From assembly GCF_013410775.1 (NCBI RefSeq), contig NZ_JACCFH010000001.1:62001-126000 (forward strand): a stretch of 64,000 nucleotides of DNA, read 5' to 3'. Shown piece by piece: positions 1-8,602 of this stretch. Origin of the DNA: Sphaerotilus montanus. Lineage in GTDB: Bacteria; Pseudomonadota; Gammaproteobacteria; Burkholderiales; Burkholderiaceae_C. The translations under genes and the position numbers were made by a program. Within the stretch, counting starts at the first letter, position 1, and the number at the start of each line of letters is the position of its first letter. The notes beneath the pieces were generated by a model that saw only the letters and a program-made list of their open reading frames with translations, was not told the DNA's origin and searched no databases.

Positions 1-35
1 ACCCGCCCGCCACCCAGGCCGGCCGCAGCGCCGCT

Positions 36-1181
36 TCAGACGCAGAGGTGGCGGCGCATCCGTGCGAGGCGCTTTTCACCGACACCCTTGATGTCGAGCA
101 GGTCGTCGATCGACGCGAACGGACGCACGGCGATCACCGCCCGGGCCAGCGCGCGGTTGAGGCCGTCGATGGCCACCAGTTGCGCCTCGGTCGCGAGATT
201 GACGTTCAGCAGATGCGCGTGCACGGGCCGGATCCTGGGCTTGGCCACCGGGAGCGGGGTCACTGCCAGTGCCGGTGCCGGTGCCGGTGCCGGTGCCGGT
301 GCCGGTGCAGGCGCCGGTGCAGGCGCCAGCGCCACCGCACGGTGATCGCGCGTCAGCAGACCGTCCGGCGTCCATTCGCGCAGCATCAGCACCAGTTCGG
401 ACGCTGCGTCGGTCGGCTCGGTCCAGAGGTGGTCGCCCAGGCCATCACAGCCGGTCTGTCCGCCGAGTTGCCCGACATGGAGGGTACCGAGGCACTGTCC
501 GGCAAACGCGCCGCCCGCATAGGGTTGCGCCAGTGCCCACAGCTCCAGGCACAGGCTGCCGCTGAAGTTGTCCGCAGGGCGCGGATTGGTGACGGCCACG
601 GGATCGATCTGCAACCCGCCCACCACCGGCCGGGCCACCAGCGCATGCGCGCCCACCAGGGTCGGCTGCAGGAACGACTGTGTCATCGCGAAGATGCGGG
701 CATCCCACTCCACCGCCTGCCCGTCAGGGCCGGGCACCGACAGCGTGAACACCATCTGCCAGTCGGCCTGACCGGAAGGCACGGCCGCGGCGACCACCTC
801 TTCGACCAGTGCAGTCCCTGCACCGTCCAGCCTGGCGCAGACCTGCGCGACGAGGATGCGCGATGCCGTCCCGGCGGCCTCGGCGGGCTGGGCCCACAGC
901 GCCAGCAGCACCTCGGCAGGCCCCCCGGCGACCTCCGCCCAGAGCGTGATCTGGTCCCCGTCCAGGCGATAGCCGTGGGCGCCTGCGATGTACGGTGCAG
1001 TGCGCAGTGCGGCTTCGGCGTGGTCTGTGGCGAGTCCGGAAGAAAGTGGAGCGTTCAGGAAGGTCATGTGCGGTGTCGAGCCGGAGGGCTCCCGATGGCT
1101 TGTCAAAGCGCTCAAGGGTAATCCCGAAGCGTGGTCATTTTCATGACTTGACGCGGACTCGTCATAAATAAATGCATTCAA
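36..1181 (-). CDS. Helix-hairpin-helix protein with (Ala-Pro)n linker
   Basis: This 381-residue protein has no signal peptide. Residues about 60-280 hold two similar beta-rich segments. Each carries an L-x-LWA motif followed by a Gly/Ala-rich stretch, and ends in a hydrophobic strand, a Trp or Asp and an Arg, which suggests an internal duplication. Residues about 284-304 are an Ala-Pro run. Residues 321-381 form a helix-hairpin-helix domain of the ComEA type, with an N-x-N-x-A start, an IDGL and an IKGVGEKR hairpin. Such domains usually bind DNA or mediate protein contacts. The function is not recognised; DNA binding is inference from the C-terminal domain only. The gene is monocistronic, with 286 bp of non-coding sequence upstream and no convincing promoter. 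Confidence 0.75.
   Translation of the reverse strand: MNAFIYDESASSHENDHASGLPLSALTSHREPSGSTPHMTFLNAPLSSGLATDHAEAALRTAPYIAGAHGYRLDGDQITLWAEVAGGPAEVLLALWAQPAEAAGTASRILVAQVCARLDGAGTALVEEVVAAAVPSGQADWQMVFTLSVPGPDGQAVEWDARIFAMTQSFLQPTLVGAHALVARPVVGGLQIDPVAVTNPRPADNFSGSLCLELWALAQPYAGGAFAGQCLGTLHVGQLGGQTGCDGLGDHLWTEPTDAASELVLMLREWTPDGLLTRDHRAVALAPAPAPAPAPAPAPAPAPALAVTPLPVAKPRIRPVHAHLLNVNLATEAQLVAIDGLNRALARAVIAVRPFASIDDLLDIKGVGEKRLARMRRHLCV
265..324. repeat. GCCGGT hexanucleotide tandem repeat
   Basis: Six perfect GCCGGT units run from 271 to 306, followed by alternating GCAGGC and GCCGGT variants to 324. On the coding strand they encode the Ala-Pro run of the helix-hairpin-helix protein. Because the unit is 6 bp, gain or loss of copies keeps frame and would only change linker length. 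Confidence 0.9.
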
Positions 1182-1467
1182 ATCGCACCAAGATAGTGCC
1201 TATTGATGACAAAACCAGATCAATACCGCCGATCGCACAAACAAGGTGCACGCACCGGGGGGATCGGGCCCGGACACCGGCATGCGTGCGATGCGCATCA
1301 CTGGAGTGCGGTCGCGGGGATGCCTTATGCTGCGAGCCACTTTTCGGCATCTCGCGCGAGGCCGGCCAACCGGTCGACACCGCGTTCCGACCACGGATCG
1401 CGACGCCGAGGCTGCGCCGGGTGATCCGCGGGGGATGCCTCGTCCACGCCACGCTCAGGAGCACGCC

Positions 1468-1659
1468 ATGGCAACACCCAACTATTCCTACGAAAAACGT
1501 CAGCGCGAACTCGCCAAGAAGCGGAAGACGGAAGAGAAGCGCAATCGCAAGTCCAACCCCGGCCGCGACGATGGCCAGGTCTCGGCCGATCCGTCAGCAC
1601 CCGCCGAGGGCGGCCCCCCGCCACAGTCCGGCACGGGCGAGACTGCCAGCGCAGGCTGA
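1468..1659 (+). CDS. Small Lys/Arg-rich hypothetical protein
   Basis: This 63-residue protein begins at an ATG with an AGGAG ribosome-binding site at 1457-1461. The N-terminal half is strongly basic and probably helical (EKRQRELAKKRKTEEKR), and the C-terminal half is Gly/Pro/Ser-rich and likely disordered. Similar short basic proteins beginning with an N-Y-x-x-EKRQREL motif are, as I recall, common in betaproteobacteria without known function. Longer reading-frame extensions upstream lack a ribosome site, so the short start is preferred. Nucleic-acid or ribosome association is a guess from charge alone. Confidence 0.65.
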   Translation: MATPNYSYEKRQRELAKKRKTEEKRNRKSNPGRDDGQVSADPSAPAEGGPPPQSGTGETASAG

Positions 1660-1680
1660 TCCCCGGCCGGGGTGATCCGG

Positions 1681-2283
1681 TCAGGCCTGTCGACCGGCCT
1701 TGCGCCGGCCGAACAGCACCACGCCCAGTCCGGCCGCCAGCATCATCTCCAGTGCAGGTTCAGGGACGGGGGCGATGGTTTCCCCGATGCGAAGCACCTG
1801 GGTCACGTCCCAGCCCAGTTCCGCCAGACGGACCTGGGCGTGGTAGCCATCACTGAAGGTCACCTGCACATACGCATGGCGCAGCGAGGCGCCGCTGAAG
1901 TCCAGGTTCTGGCTGTCGACCTCCCCGGTCGGCGCATGCACGATGCGGTCCAGATCCAGCCCGTCGAAGGTCCAGGTCTCCTGACTCGCCAGTTGCAGGC
2001 CGGACCAGACCTGCGACGAGTAATGGGTGCTGCTGCCAGCCAGACGGTCCGCGTGGTGGCCGTCGCTGAGATAGTCCTCCCATACGCCAGCACCATCCTC
2101 CTGCGCACCCATCGAATAGGTAACACCTGTCACCAATATCCCGGCATCGGACTGGTTCAACACCGTCCCCGCCTGCAGATACCAGTCTCCGTCCAGCGTC
2201 ACCGTCGCCGCGTGCAACGTCTGGGCCTGCCCCGCCATCGAGATCGAAGCGGCAATCAGTGCCGTGATCATTTTGCTGTTCAT
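1681..2283 (-). CDS. PEP-CTERM sorting-domain protein
   Basis: This 200-residue exported protein has an N-terminal signal peptide (about residues 1-25, ending in AHAA-type sequence LHAAT) and a beta-rich body. It ends with a canonical PEP-CTERM tail: a VPEPA motif, a hydrophobic helix of about 15 residues, then an FGRRK basic cluster. PEP-CTERM tails are known to be recognised by the EpsH/XrtA exosortase, which is normally linked to exopolysaccharide production. No exosortase lies in this window. The gene is about 3.3 kb from the polysaccharide locus, which fits a role at the cell surface or in the matrix, but its exact job is unknown. Confidence 0.85.
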   Translation of the reverse strand: MNSKMITALIAASISMAGQAQTLHAATVTLDGDWYLQAGTVLNQSDAGILVTGVTYSMGAQEDGAGVWEDYLSDGHHADRLAGSSTHYSSQVWSGLQLASQETWTFDGLDLDRIVHAPTGEVDSQNLDFSGASLRHAYVQVTFSDGYHAQVRLAELGWDVTQVLRIGETIAPVPEPALEMMLAAGLGVVLFGRRKAGRQA

Positions 2284-2561
2284 ACCAGTTCCCGTGTTTA
2301 CCCAAGGCTGCGTGGCTCAGACCTTGAGCTATTTATGTTTGAAGATCAGTGTCTGCCACTGGCTCCAACCGTAACGGGATCGCACGGCATTCTTTCATTC
2401 GCTCACCCCTTGAATGCGGGGAGTTCCAGCGCCTGACTGCGCACAATGACTGAGTAATTCACGGTCGTAACCCCCTGTTTCGCGGGGTTTCAGGCCTGTT
2501 GCACCATGTATTTGTTCATTCCAGGGGCTGACTGGCTGGGGGAAGCCCCAGAGCTGCAGGC
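2284..2561. other. Intergenic region between PEP-CTERM and c-di-GMP genes
   Basis: This 278 bp stretch should hold the promoter of the PEP-CTERM gene. I see no canonical sigma-70 or sigma-54 site in it. A short AACCCC/GGGGTT inverted repeat at 2469-2489 lies downstream of the c-di-GMP gene but lacks a T-run, so it is at best a weak terminator. Confidence 0.3.
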
Positions 2562-5294
2562 TCACCCGATCAGCCACTCGTCACGCAGACGCCGCATGAA
2601 TTCAGGGGCCGGAACCGGCCGACCCAGCAGAAATCCCTGCGCCACATCGCACTGCTGCTGGGCCAGGAAGTCGAGTTGCGCCTGCGTCTCCACGCCTTCG
2701 GCGACCAGCCCGACCTCCAGACTCCGCGCCAGGGCGATCATCGCGGTCACCAGCCGCGAACTGCCTGCATCGTGCGGCACGTTGACCAGGAAGGATCGGT
2801 CGATCTTGAACCGCTGCACCGGCAGGTCGCGCAGGTAGGACAGGCTGGAATAGCCCACCCCGAAATCGTCGATCGACACACCGACACCCAGATCGGCGAG
2901 TCGGTCCAGCAGCCCGCGGGCCTGCACGGTATCGGTCACGGCGGAACTCTCGGTGATTTCCAGCTCCAGCAGGGCGGCCGGCAACGCATGCCGCGCCAGC
3001 GACTCCCGCACCGCGCTGACGATGTCGTCGTCCACCATCTGCCGGCTCGCCAGGTTCACCGCCACGGACAGCGGCCGGCCGGCCACCGCCTGCCAGGTGA
3101 GCGCGTGGCGGCAGGCCTCGTCCAGCACCCAGCGGCCGATCGGCACGATCAGCCCGGACTCTTCGGCCATGGGAATGAACTCGGCTGGCGAGACCATGCC
3201 CTGGCTGTGGTGGTTCCAGCGCAGCAGGGCCTCGGCGCCGACCAGCACACGGGTGCGGCAATCGAACTGGGGCTGGAAGTACAGCTCCAGCTCCCGGCGC
3301 TCCAGCGCCCGGTGCAGATCGACTTCGAGCTGGAGCTGTGCGGGCGAGTGCTGACGGTCCTCGCGGCGGTGGACGTGCAGCTGGCTGCGTCCGGCGTTCT
3401 TGGCCACGTACATCGCCGAATCGGCCTGGCTCATCAGGGTGATGCCATCCACGCTGGCCAGATCCTCTTCGCCCTCGACCCCGGTGATGCCGATGCTGCC
3501 GCTCACGCGCAGCCGGTGGCCATCGATCTCCAGGGGCTCGGACAGCAGCCGGAGGATGCCGCGGGCGTGTTCCTCGATGTGGCGCAAGGCCTCGGGCTCG
3601 ACCAGCAGCACCGCGAACTCGTCGCCGCCGAGGCGGGCCAGCACGGCCTTGTCGTCCAGCGCTCCGCGCAGGCGTGCGGCGATCTCGAGCAGCACCCGGT
3701 CCCCGACCAGGTGCCCGAGCGTCTCGTTGATCTTCTTGAACCGGTCCAGGTCGATGATCATCATGGCCAGCGGCACCGAAGTCCCGGTGGCCGCGCTGGC
3801 ACGCAATTCGGTCAGCGCCTGCGCCAGTCGCTTCTGGAACACCTCGCGGTTGATCAGGCCGGTGAGTCCGTCATGCTGCGCCAGCTTGCGCATCGCCGCC
3901 GCCGCGCGCAGGCTCACGCTCTGGTCGCGCAGCAGGCCCAGCCATTCACCACGCGGCGCGGCGGGTCCGAGCGGCCGGCAGGTCAGTGACACCGGGAAAC
4001 CGGACCCGTCCGCACGCAGCGCCCGCAACTCGATGCGGACATCCTCTGCATGCGATCCCGCGTGGACCAGCCCGCGCAGGCAATCCAGCAGCACGGTCCG
4101 GTCCGCCGGATCGATCAGGTCGAGCAGCGGCTGTCCGCACAGCGACCGGCGCTGGAACATGCCATGCGCGGCGGGATTGGCCGCCAGCACGCGGCTGTCG
4201 GCGTCGAAGGTGATGATGCCCTCGGTGCTCTGGTCGATCACGCCGCGCAGGCGGGCACTGTCGGATTCGGCCTGCTGGTCCATGGCGCGAACGACCTCCG
4301 CCGACCGGTCTACCCGGCGCTGCATCTGGCGCAGGGTCATGGCCAGCACCAGCGTGCCCAGCGCGCCCGACAGCAGTACCAGCAGCGCCTCGGGCCGCAG
4401 CAGATACAGGTCGGGATCCTGGTGCAGCGACAGCATCCACAGCCGCTGCCCCACCTCGATCACGTAGCGCCGTTCCAGTGCCGGCCCGCGCAGCGGGTCC
4501 AGCCATGGCCGTGCCACCAGACGGCCATCGGCGCCGCCCCCGCCCTCGAACAGGATGATCTCCGGCTGCCCGCTGCCACCTTCTGTCGTCCCGATGTCGC
4601 TGAACTTCACCTGGTAGGGCAAGGTGACCCCCTCGGGCATCACGTTGGCGATCAGCCGACCCAGATCGACGGACACGTTGACCTGACCCAGGAACCACTG
4701 GCGACGCAGCGCGACCGAGCCCGGTTCGCCCTGGCCGCCGGTCTGCCGGTAGACCGGTACCCCGATGTCGATGCCCTCGAAGCCTTCGGGCAGTCGATAC
4801 GGCGGTGTCAGCGTGCAGACATTGTTGTCGCGTGCCAGTTCGATCCACCGGGCGCGGTCGGCATCGACCGCCGGATCGGCCTGCGGGCCGCTGTCACCCG
4901 GCTGGCGGTAGCGCGTCAAGAGCCGACGGCTTCCGGCATCCCAGACATCCAGGTGCACGGAGACCACCTCCGGCAGGTTCTCCCGCACCTGGAGGATGTC
5001 GTAATGGGTCTTGAACTCGGCCTGCGACACGTCCTCGCTGGACAGGAACAGGCCCTGGAAACTGAGGGCCACATCGACCAGACGCTTCACGTGGCGGTCG
5101 AACAGCAACTCCCGGGCCTCCCCGAACGCAGTGAAGCGCGCCTGCGCATCCTGTGCCAGGCGACCCGCCACCATGCCCCAGGCCATCAGCGTGACCACGC
5201 ACCCCAGCGCAATCAGCCCGCGACCGAGCCACCGGCTGATCCGGGCATCACCGGGTACGCCGTACCCGTCCTGTCTGGCTGTTCTGTCGGTCAA
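2562..5294 (-). CDS. Membrane CHASE-PAS-GGDEF-EAL c-di-GMP enzyme
   Basis: This is a 910-residue inner-membrane signalling protein. An N-terminal transmembrane helix (about 22-45) is followed by a periplasmic CHASE-like sensor (about 48-290), a second helix (about 300-320), a PAS domain (about 348-450), a GGDEF domain (motif LGGDEF near residue 558) and an EAL domain (motif EALLRW near 687, plus DDFGVGYSS). Both catalytic motifs are intact, so it could make or degrade c-di-GMP. The cyclase inhibitory RxxD site is lost: the two positions read D and A. The start is TTG with a GAGGA ribosome site six bases upstream, and no in-frame ATG occurs before the first helix. It is divergent from the polysaccharide synthase gene, suggesting it supplies or removes c-di-GMP for that locus (inference). 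Confidence 0.9.
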   Translation of the reverse strand: MTDRTARQDGYGVPGDARISRWLGRGLIALGCVVTLMAWGMVAGRLAQDAQARFTAFGEARELLFDRHVKRLVDVALSFQGLFLSSEDVSQAEFKTHYDILQVRENLPEVVSVHLDVWDAGSRRLLTRYRQPGDSGPQADPAVDADRARWIELARDNNVCTLTPPYRLPEGFEGIDIGVPVYRQTGGQGEPGSVALRRQWFLGQVNVSVDLGRLIANVMPEGVTLPYQVKFSDIGTTEGGSGQPEIILFEGGGGADGRLVARPWLDPLRGPALERRYVIEVGQRLWMLSLHQDPDLYLLRPEALLVLLSGALGTLVLAMTLRQMQRRVDRSAEVVRAMDQQAESDSARLRGVIDQSTEGIITFDADSRVLAANPAAHGMFQRRSLCGQPLLDLIDPADRTVLLDCLRGLVHAGSHAEDVRIELRALRADGSGFPVSLTCRPLGPAAPRGEWLGLLRDQSVSLRAAAAMRKLAQHDGLTGLINREVFQKRLAQALTELRASAATGTSVPLAMMIIDLDRFKKINETLGHLVGDRVLLEIAARLRGALDDKAVLARLGGDEFAVLLVEPEALRHIEEHARGILRLLSEPLEIDGHRLRVSGSIGITGVEGEEDLASVDGITLMSQADSAMYVAKNAGRSQLHVHRREDRQHSPAQLQLEVDLHRALERRELELYFQPQFDCRTRVLVGAEALLRWNHHSQGMVSPAEFIPMAEESGLIVPIGRWVLDEACRHALTWQAVAGRPLSVAVNLASRQMVDDDIVSAVRESLARHALPAALLELEITESSAVTDTVQARGLLDRLADLGVGVSIDDFGVGYSSLSYLRDLPVQRFKIDRSFLVNVPHDAGSSRLVTAMIALARSLEVGLVAEGVETQAQLDFLAQQQCDVAQGFLLGRPVPAPEFMRRLRDEWLIG

Positions 5295-5597
5295 GAGCGT
5301 CCTCGTCCATCCCCCTCGCGGTACCGGGACATCGGCAGTGCCTGTGAAACCTGAAGTCGCGCCCCCCTGTCAGGCCGCCACCCCACCACGCCAGAGAAGC
5401 CGCGATTGTCAAGACCTTCGCGGGAAGGTGCACGTTTATTCGTCCCTCGGGAACGGCCCGGTTCACGCGAACCAGATCTTAAGACGGGGCACGGATCGTA
5501 CAAAAAGTCACACACTTCCGGTTATTCTTACAAATAGACACCCTTAGAACAAACAGACACAACCGGTCGTCCCGCCACCGAATTCCCCGAACTGCAC
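5295..5597. promoter_or_regulatory. Divergent intergenic region upstream of polysaccharide locus
   Basis: These 303 bp separate the c-di-GMP enzyme (minus) from the glycosyltransferase (plus), so promoters for both should lie here. A perfect hairpin ACCTTC-GCGG-GAAGGT is at 5414-5429, and an AT-richer stretch lies at 5500-5550. I cannot pick a canonical -35/-10 pair with confidence. Confidence 0.35.
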
Positions 5598-7022
5598 ATG
5601 CTGCGCACCCACTCTCGCCATTCCCCTCCCCTGTTCCGATGTGGTTCGATCGGCACGGTCCTGCTGCTGTCGGCCGCTGGCAGCCATGCCGCAACGCGCG
5701 CGCCGATGCTGAGCGTGTCCCTGGAAAGTCCGCTCGGCCCGGCCTGGGCCTGGACCCTGGTGGTCGTGATGATGGCCATCGTCGTGCTGCTGGCGGCCTA
5801 CACCTTCCGCCACTACTGGTTCTCGCTGAACCGGCTCTTCGGCGACCAGCGCCACCCCTACGCCAGCATCGTCAGCGCCGACTGGCCGCGCGTGACCATC
5901 TTCGTGGCCGCCCACAACGAGGAGGCGGTGATCGAGGACTGCCTGGTCAACCTGATGGGCGTGGACTACCCCGCCGACCGCATGCTCGTGGTGCCGGTGA
6001 ATGACCGATCGAAGGACCGCACGCGGGAGATCATCGACGAGGTCGTCACCCGCTACCCGGGGCGCATCCGGCCGTTCCACCGCACGGACGGCAAGCCCGG
6101 CAAGGCGGCCGCACTCAAGGACGCCACCGAAACGGTGGACACCGACTTCATCATCGTCTTCGACGCCGACTACCTGCCCTCCAAGGGCCTGATCCGGCGG
6201 CTGATGGCGCCCTTCTTCGACCCGGAGGTCGGCGCGGTGATGGGCCGCGTGGTCCCGCAGAACTGCGGCGCCAACCTGCTGACGCGGCTGCTCGACCTGG
6301 AGCGCTCCGGCGGCTACCAGGTCGACCAGCAGGCGCGCATGAACCTGGGGCTGGTGCCGCAGTACGGCGGCACGGTGGGCGGCATCCGGCTGTCGGCCCT
6401 GCATGCCGTGGGCGGCTGGCACGACGACGTGCTGGCCGAGGACACCGACCTCACCTACCGCCTGCTGCTCGGCAGCTGGAAGACCATCTACCAGAACCGC
6501 GCCGAGTGCTACGAGGAGGTGCCGCAGAACTGGTCCGTGCGCACGCGCCAGATCAAGCGCTGGGCCAAGGGCCACAACCAGGCCATGTGGCGCCACACCA
6601 TCGCGCTGCTGCGGCAGTCGGACCTGAGCTGGCGCGAGCGCATCGACGGTGCACTGCTGCTGGGCGTCTACATCATGGCGCCGGTGCTGATCATCGGCTG
6701 GGTGGTGAGCCTGCTGCTGTACTTCACGGTCTCGGTGCAGTGGATCGCGCCGGCCCTGCTGCTGCTGGCGTTCATGTCCCACGGTGCGCTGGGCAACTTC
6801 GCCGCCTTCTTCGAGATCGCGGCCGCGACCCACATGGACCGCTCGCACAACCGCATCCGGCTGCTGGCGTTCAACTGGCTGGGCTTCATCGTCAGCGCGG
6901 TGGCGATCGCCCGCGGCGCGCTGGAGCAGATGGTGCTCGACCGCATCGGTGCCCCCAAGTTCCAGTGGGACAAGACCATCCGCTACCGCACCGCGGCACC
7001 GAAACCGGGAGCACAGGCATGA
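5598..7022 (+). CDS. Family 2 glycosyltransferase, membrane polysaccharide synthase
   Basis: This 474-residue inner-membrane processive glycosyltransferase resembles the PgaC/NodC/cellulose-synthase fold. It has a signal-like N-terminus, a transmembrane helix (about 52-72), a cytosolic GT2 catalytic domain and three or four C-terminal helices (from about 352). The catalytic signature is complete: D189-A-D191, E281-D282-T-D284 and Q318-I-K-R321-W322. Such enzymes polymerise a nucleotide sugar while threading the chain through the membrane; the substrate cannot be read from sequence. There is no PilZ domain. It is the first gene of the locus and overlaps the next by ATGA, implying translational coupling. 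Confidence 0.9.
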   Translation: MLRTHSRHSPPLFRCGSIGTVLLLSAAGSHAATRAPMLSVSLESPLGPAWAWTLVVVMMAIVVLLAAYTFRHYWFSLNRLFGDQRHPYASIVSADWPRVTIFVAAHNEEAVIEDCLVNLMGVDYPADRMLVVPVNDRSKDRTREIIDEVVTRYPGRIRPFHRTDGKPGKAAALKDATETVDTDFIIVFDADYLPSKGLIRRLMAPFFDPEVGAVMGRVVPQNCGANLLTRLLDLERSGGYQVDQQARMNLGLVPQYGGTVGGIRLSALHAVGGWHDDVLAEDTDLTYRLLLGSWKTIYQNRAECYEEVPQNWSVRTRQIKRWAKGHNQAMWRHTIALLRQSDLSWRERIDGALLLGVYIMAPVLIIGWVVSLLLYFTVSVQWIAPALLLLAFMSHGALGNFAAFFEIAAATHMDRSHNRIRLLAFNWLGFIVSAVAIARGALEQMVLDRIGAPKFQWDKTIRYRTAAPKPGAQA

Positions 7023-8602
7023 GAACCACCCTGCTGCTGATCCTGCTGACGCTGTGCATCGTGCTGCTGCCGCTGGTGCCGGCCTTCCGCGAATGGCGCA
7101 AGCCGACCGACGTGACGCCGCTGCCGATCGACGAGACCGATGCACTGGAACCCGAGTACCTGGCCCGGCGCTTTTCGGGCCTGATCGGGCCGGCGCTGGA
7201 GAAGGGCCAGATCGAACTCGGCGGCGTGCCGCTGGTCCACCTGCCGGCCAATGCCATCCACGCGCCCTGGCCGCTGAACGACCAGGAGATCCGCTCCGGA
7301 CGCACCCGGCGCATCTGGCACACCGATGGCGACTGCATGCTGCCCGAACGGCTGCACTGCCTGGCCGAGATGTCGGCCCGCGGGGCCATGCGCTCGGCCG
7401 CCGGCCACACCTACCGGGCGCTGCTGAGCGGTGCACAGCTGTCGCTGTCGCCGCGCACCCGGGTCATCCGCTGGGCCCACGCCCGCAGCATGGCCATCGG
7501 TGACCACTGCCAGCTGCCCGCCCGCATCAGCGCCACGCAGGTGCTGATGGTCGGACGCGAGGTGAGCTTCTCGCTGCTGCACGCACCCGCCATCCGGTTC
7601 ACCGGCCAGGCCGCGGCCGACTGGATCATTCCACCGGACGGCCGCTGGTCGATCGGCACGTCGGACGGTGTGCGGTGGGACGCCGTCACCGGCATCGGCC
7701 GGGTGCCGGGCCTGCTGCACGTGCCGCCGCTGCGCCGCTGGCGTGGCGATCTGGTCGCCGCGCACCACCTCTCGCTCGGCGAGGGCTGCGAGGCGGAAGG
7801 CAGCCTGCGCGCCGGCTCGCTGAACATCGGGGCCGGCTGCACCATCCAAGGCGGGCTGATGGCACCGGGAGAAATCTATCTGGCCGCCGGCGCGCAGGTG
7901 CAGTCCTCGATCGTGTCGGAGACGCTGGTCGTGCTCGGTGCCGGCTGCGTGATCGGCGTGCCCGGCGCGCACGCGACCGTGCGCGCGCCGCGGGTCGAGA
8001 TCGGCAAGGGCGTCGTGGTGCACGGCACGGTCTGGTCCGGCCAGCGCCTGCAGGCGGTGGGTCACCCGGACGACCGGGACCTCGATCCGATGGACGAGTC
8101 CGGCCTCGGGGCACTGGTGCGCTGGAACAGCGTCTCCGGACGCGGTCTGGCGAACGCGGATCTGAAGATCCCCCCGCTGCGGCAGTGGGGCGGTGATCTG
8201 GTCTGCCAGGGGGACCTGGAACTGGGCGCACGCTGCCATGCACGCGGCAGCCTGAAGGCCTACGGCGACCTCGGACTCGGCGCCGGGGTGCGGGTCGATG
8301 GCAGCGTGGTCGCGCAGGGTGATGTCCTGGTCGGCGCGGGCAGCACGGTGGGTGGCTCGGTGGTGTCGGAAACCGCGGTCGTGCTCGGCCCGGGCTGCAC
8401 CATCGGCACCCCCGAGCGGCACGCCACGGTCTGCGCACCCCGCATCGAGATCGCCCTCGGCGTGGTCGTGCACGGCACGGTCTGGGCAGGTGCCAGCGGC
8501 GATGCGGTGGGGTCGCTGCAGATCGGCGCCGATGTCGACCTTGATGCGCACCTGACCGATCTGCCACACCAGCCGGCACTGCCGGGGAGGGCTGCCGCAT
8601 GA
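7019..8602 (+). CDS. Membrane-anchored protein with duplicated bactofilin-like beta-helix
   Basis: This 527-residue protein has an N-terminal transmembrane anchor (about 3-20). Residues about 20-230 show no recognised domain. Two similar segments follow, about 234-340 and 383-491. Each begins with PPLR-x-W-x-GDLV, continues with short repeated Gly-rich strands, and ends in EI-x-x-GVVVHGTVW. This is the pattern of polymer-forming (bactofilin-like) beta-helix domains. The duplication is seen directly; the bactofilin relationship is inference. The ATG overlaps the stop of the glycosyltransferase, and its own stop overlaps the next start, so it probably acts with the synthase, perhaps as a scaffold in the envelope. 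Confidence 0.75.
   Translation: MRTTLLLILLTLCIVLLPLVPAFREWRKPTDVTPLPIDETDALEPEYLARRFSGLIGPALEKGQIELGGVPLVHLPANAIHAPWPLNDQEIRSGRTRRIWHTDGDCMLPERLHCLAEMSARGAMRSAAGHTYRALLSGAQLSLSPRTRVIRWAHARSMAIGDHCQLPARISATQVLMVGREVSFSLLHAPAIRFTGQAAADWIIPPDGRWSIGTSDGVRWDAVTGIGRVPGLLHVPPLRRWRGDLVAAHHLSLGEGCEAEGSLRAGSLNIGAGCTIQGGLMAPGEIYLAAGAQVQSSIVSETLVVLGAGCVIGVPGAHATVRAPRVEIGKGVVVHGTVWSGQRLQAVGHPDDRDLDPMDESGLGALVRWNSVSGRGLANADLKIPPLRQWGGDLVCQGDLELGARCHARGSLKAYGDLGLGAGVRVDGSVVAQGDVLVGAGSTVGGSVVSETAVVLGPGCTIGTPERHATVCAPRIEIALGVVVHGTVWAGASGDAVGSLQIGADVDLDAHLTDLPHQPALPGRAAA

Noticed and set aside
271-324. The GCCGGT repeats as a CRISPR-like array
   Set aside because: The unit is 6 bp, with no spacers, and it encodes an Ala-Pro linker in frame.
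2284-2400. A possible sigma-54 promoter for the PEP-CTERM gene (TGGCAGACACTGATC on the minus strand)
   Set aside because: The -12 element lacks the required GC; it does not meet the TGGCAC-N5-TTGC pattern.
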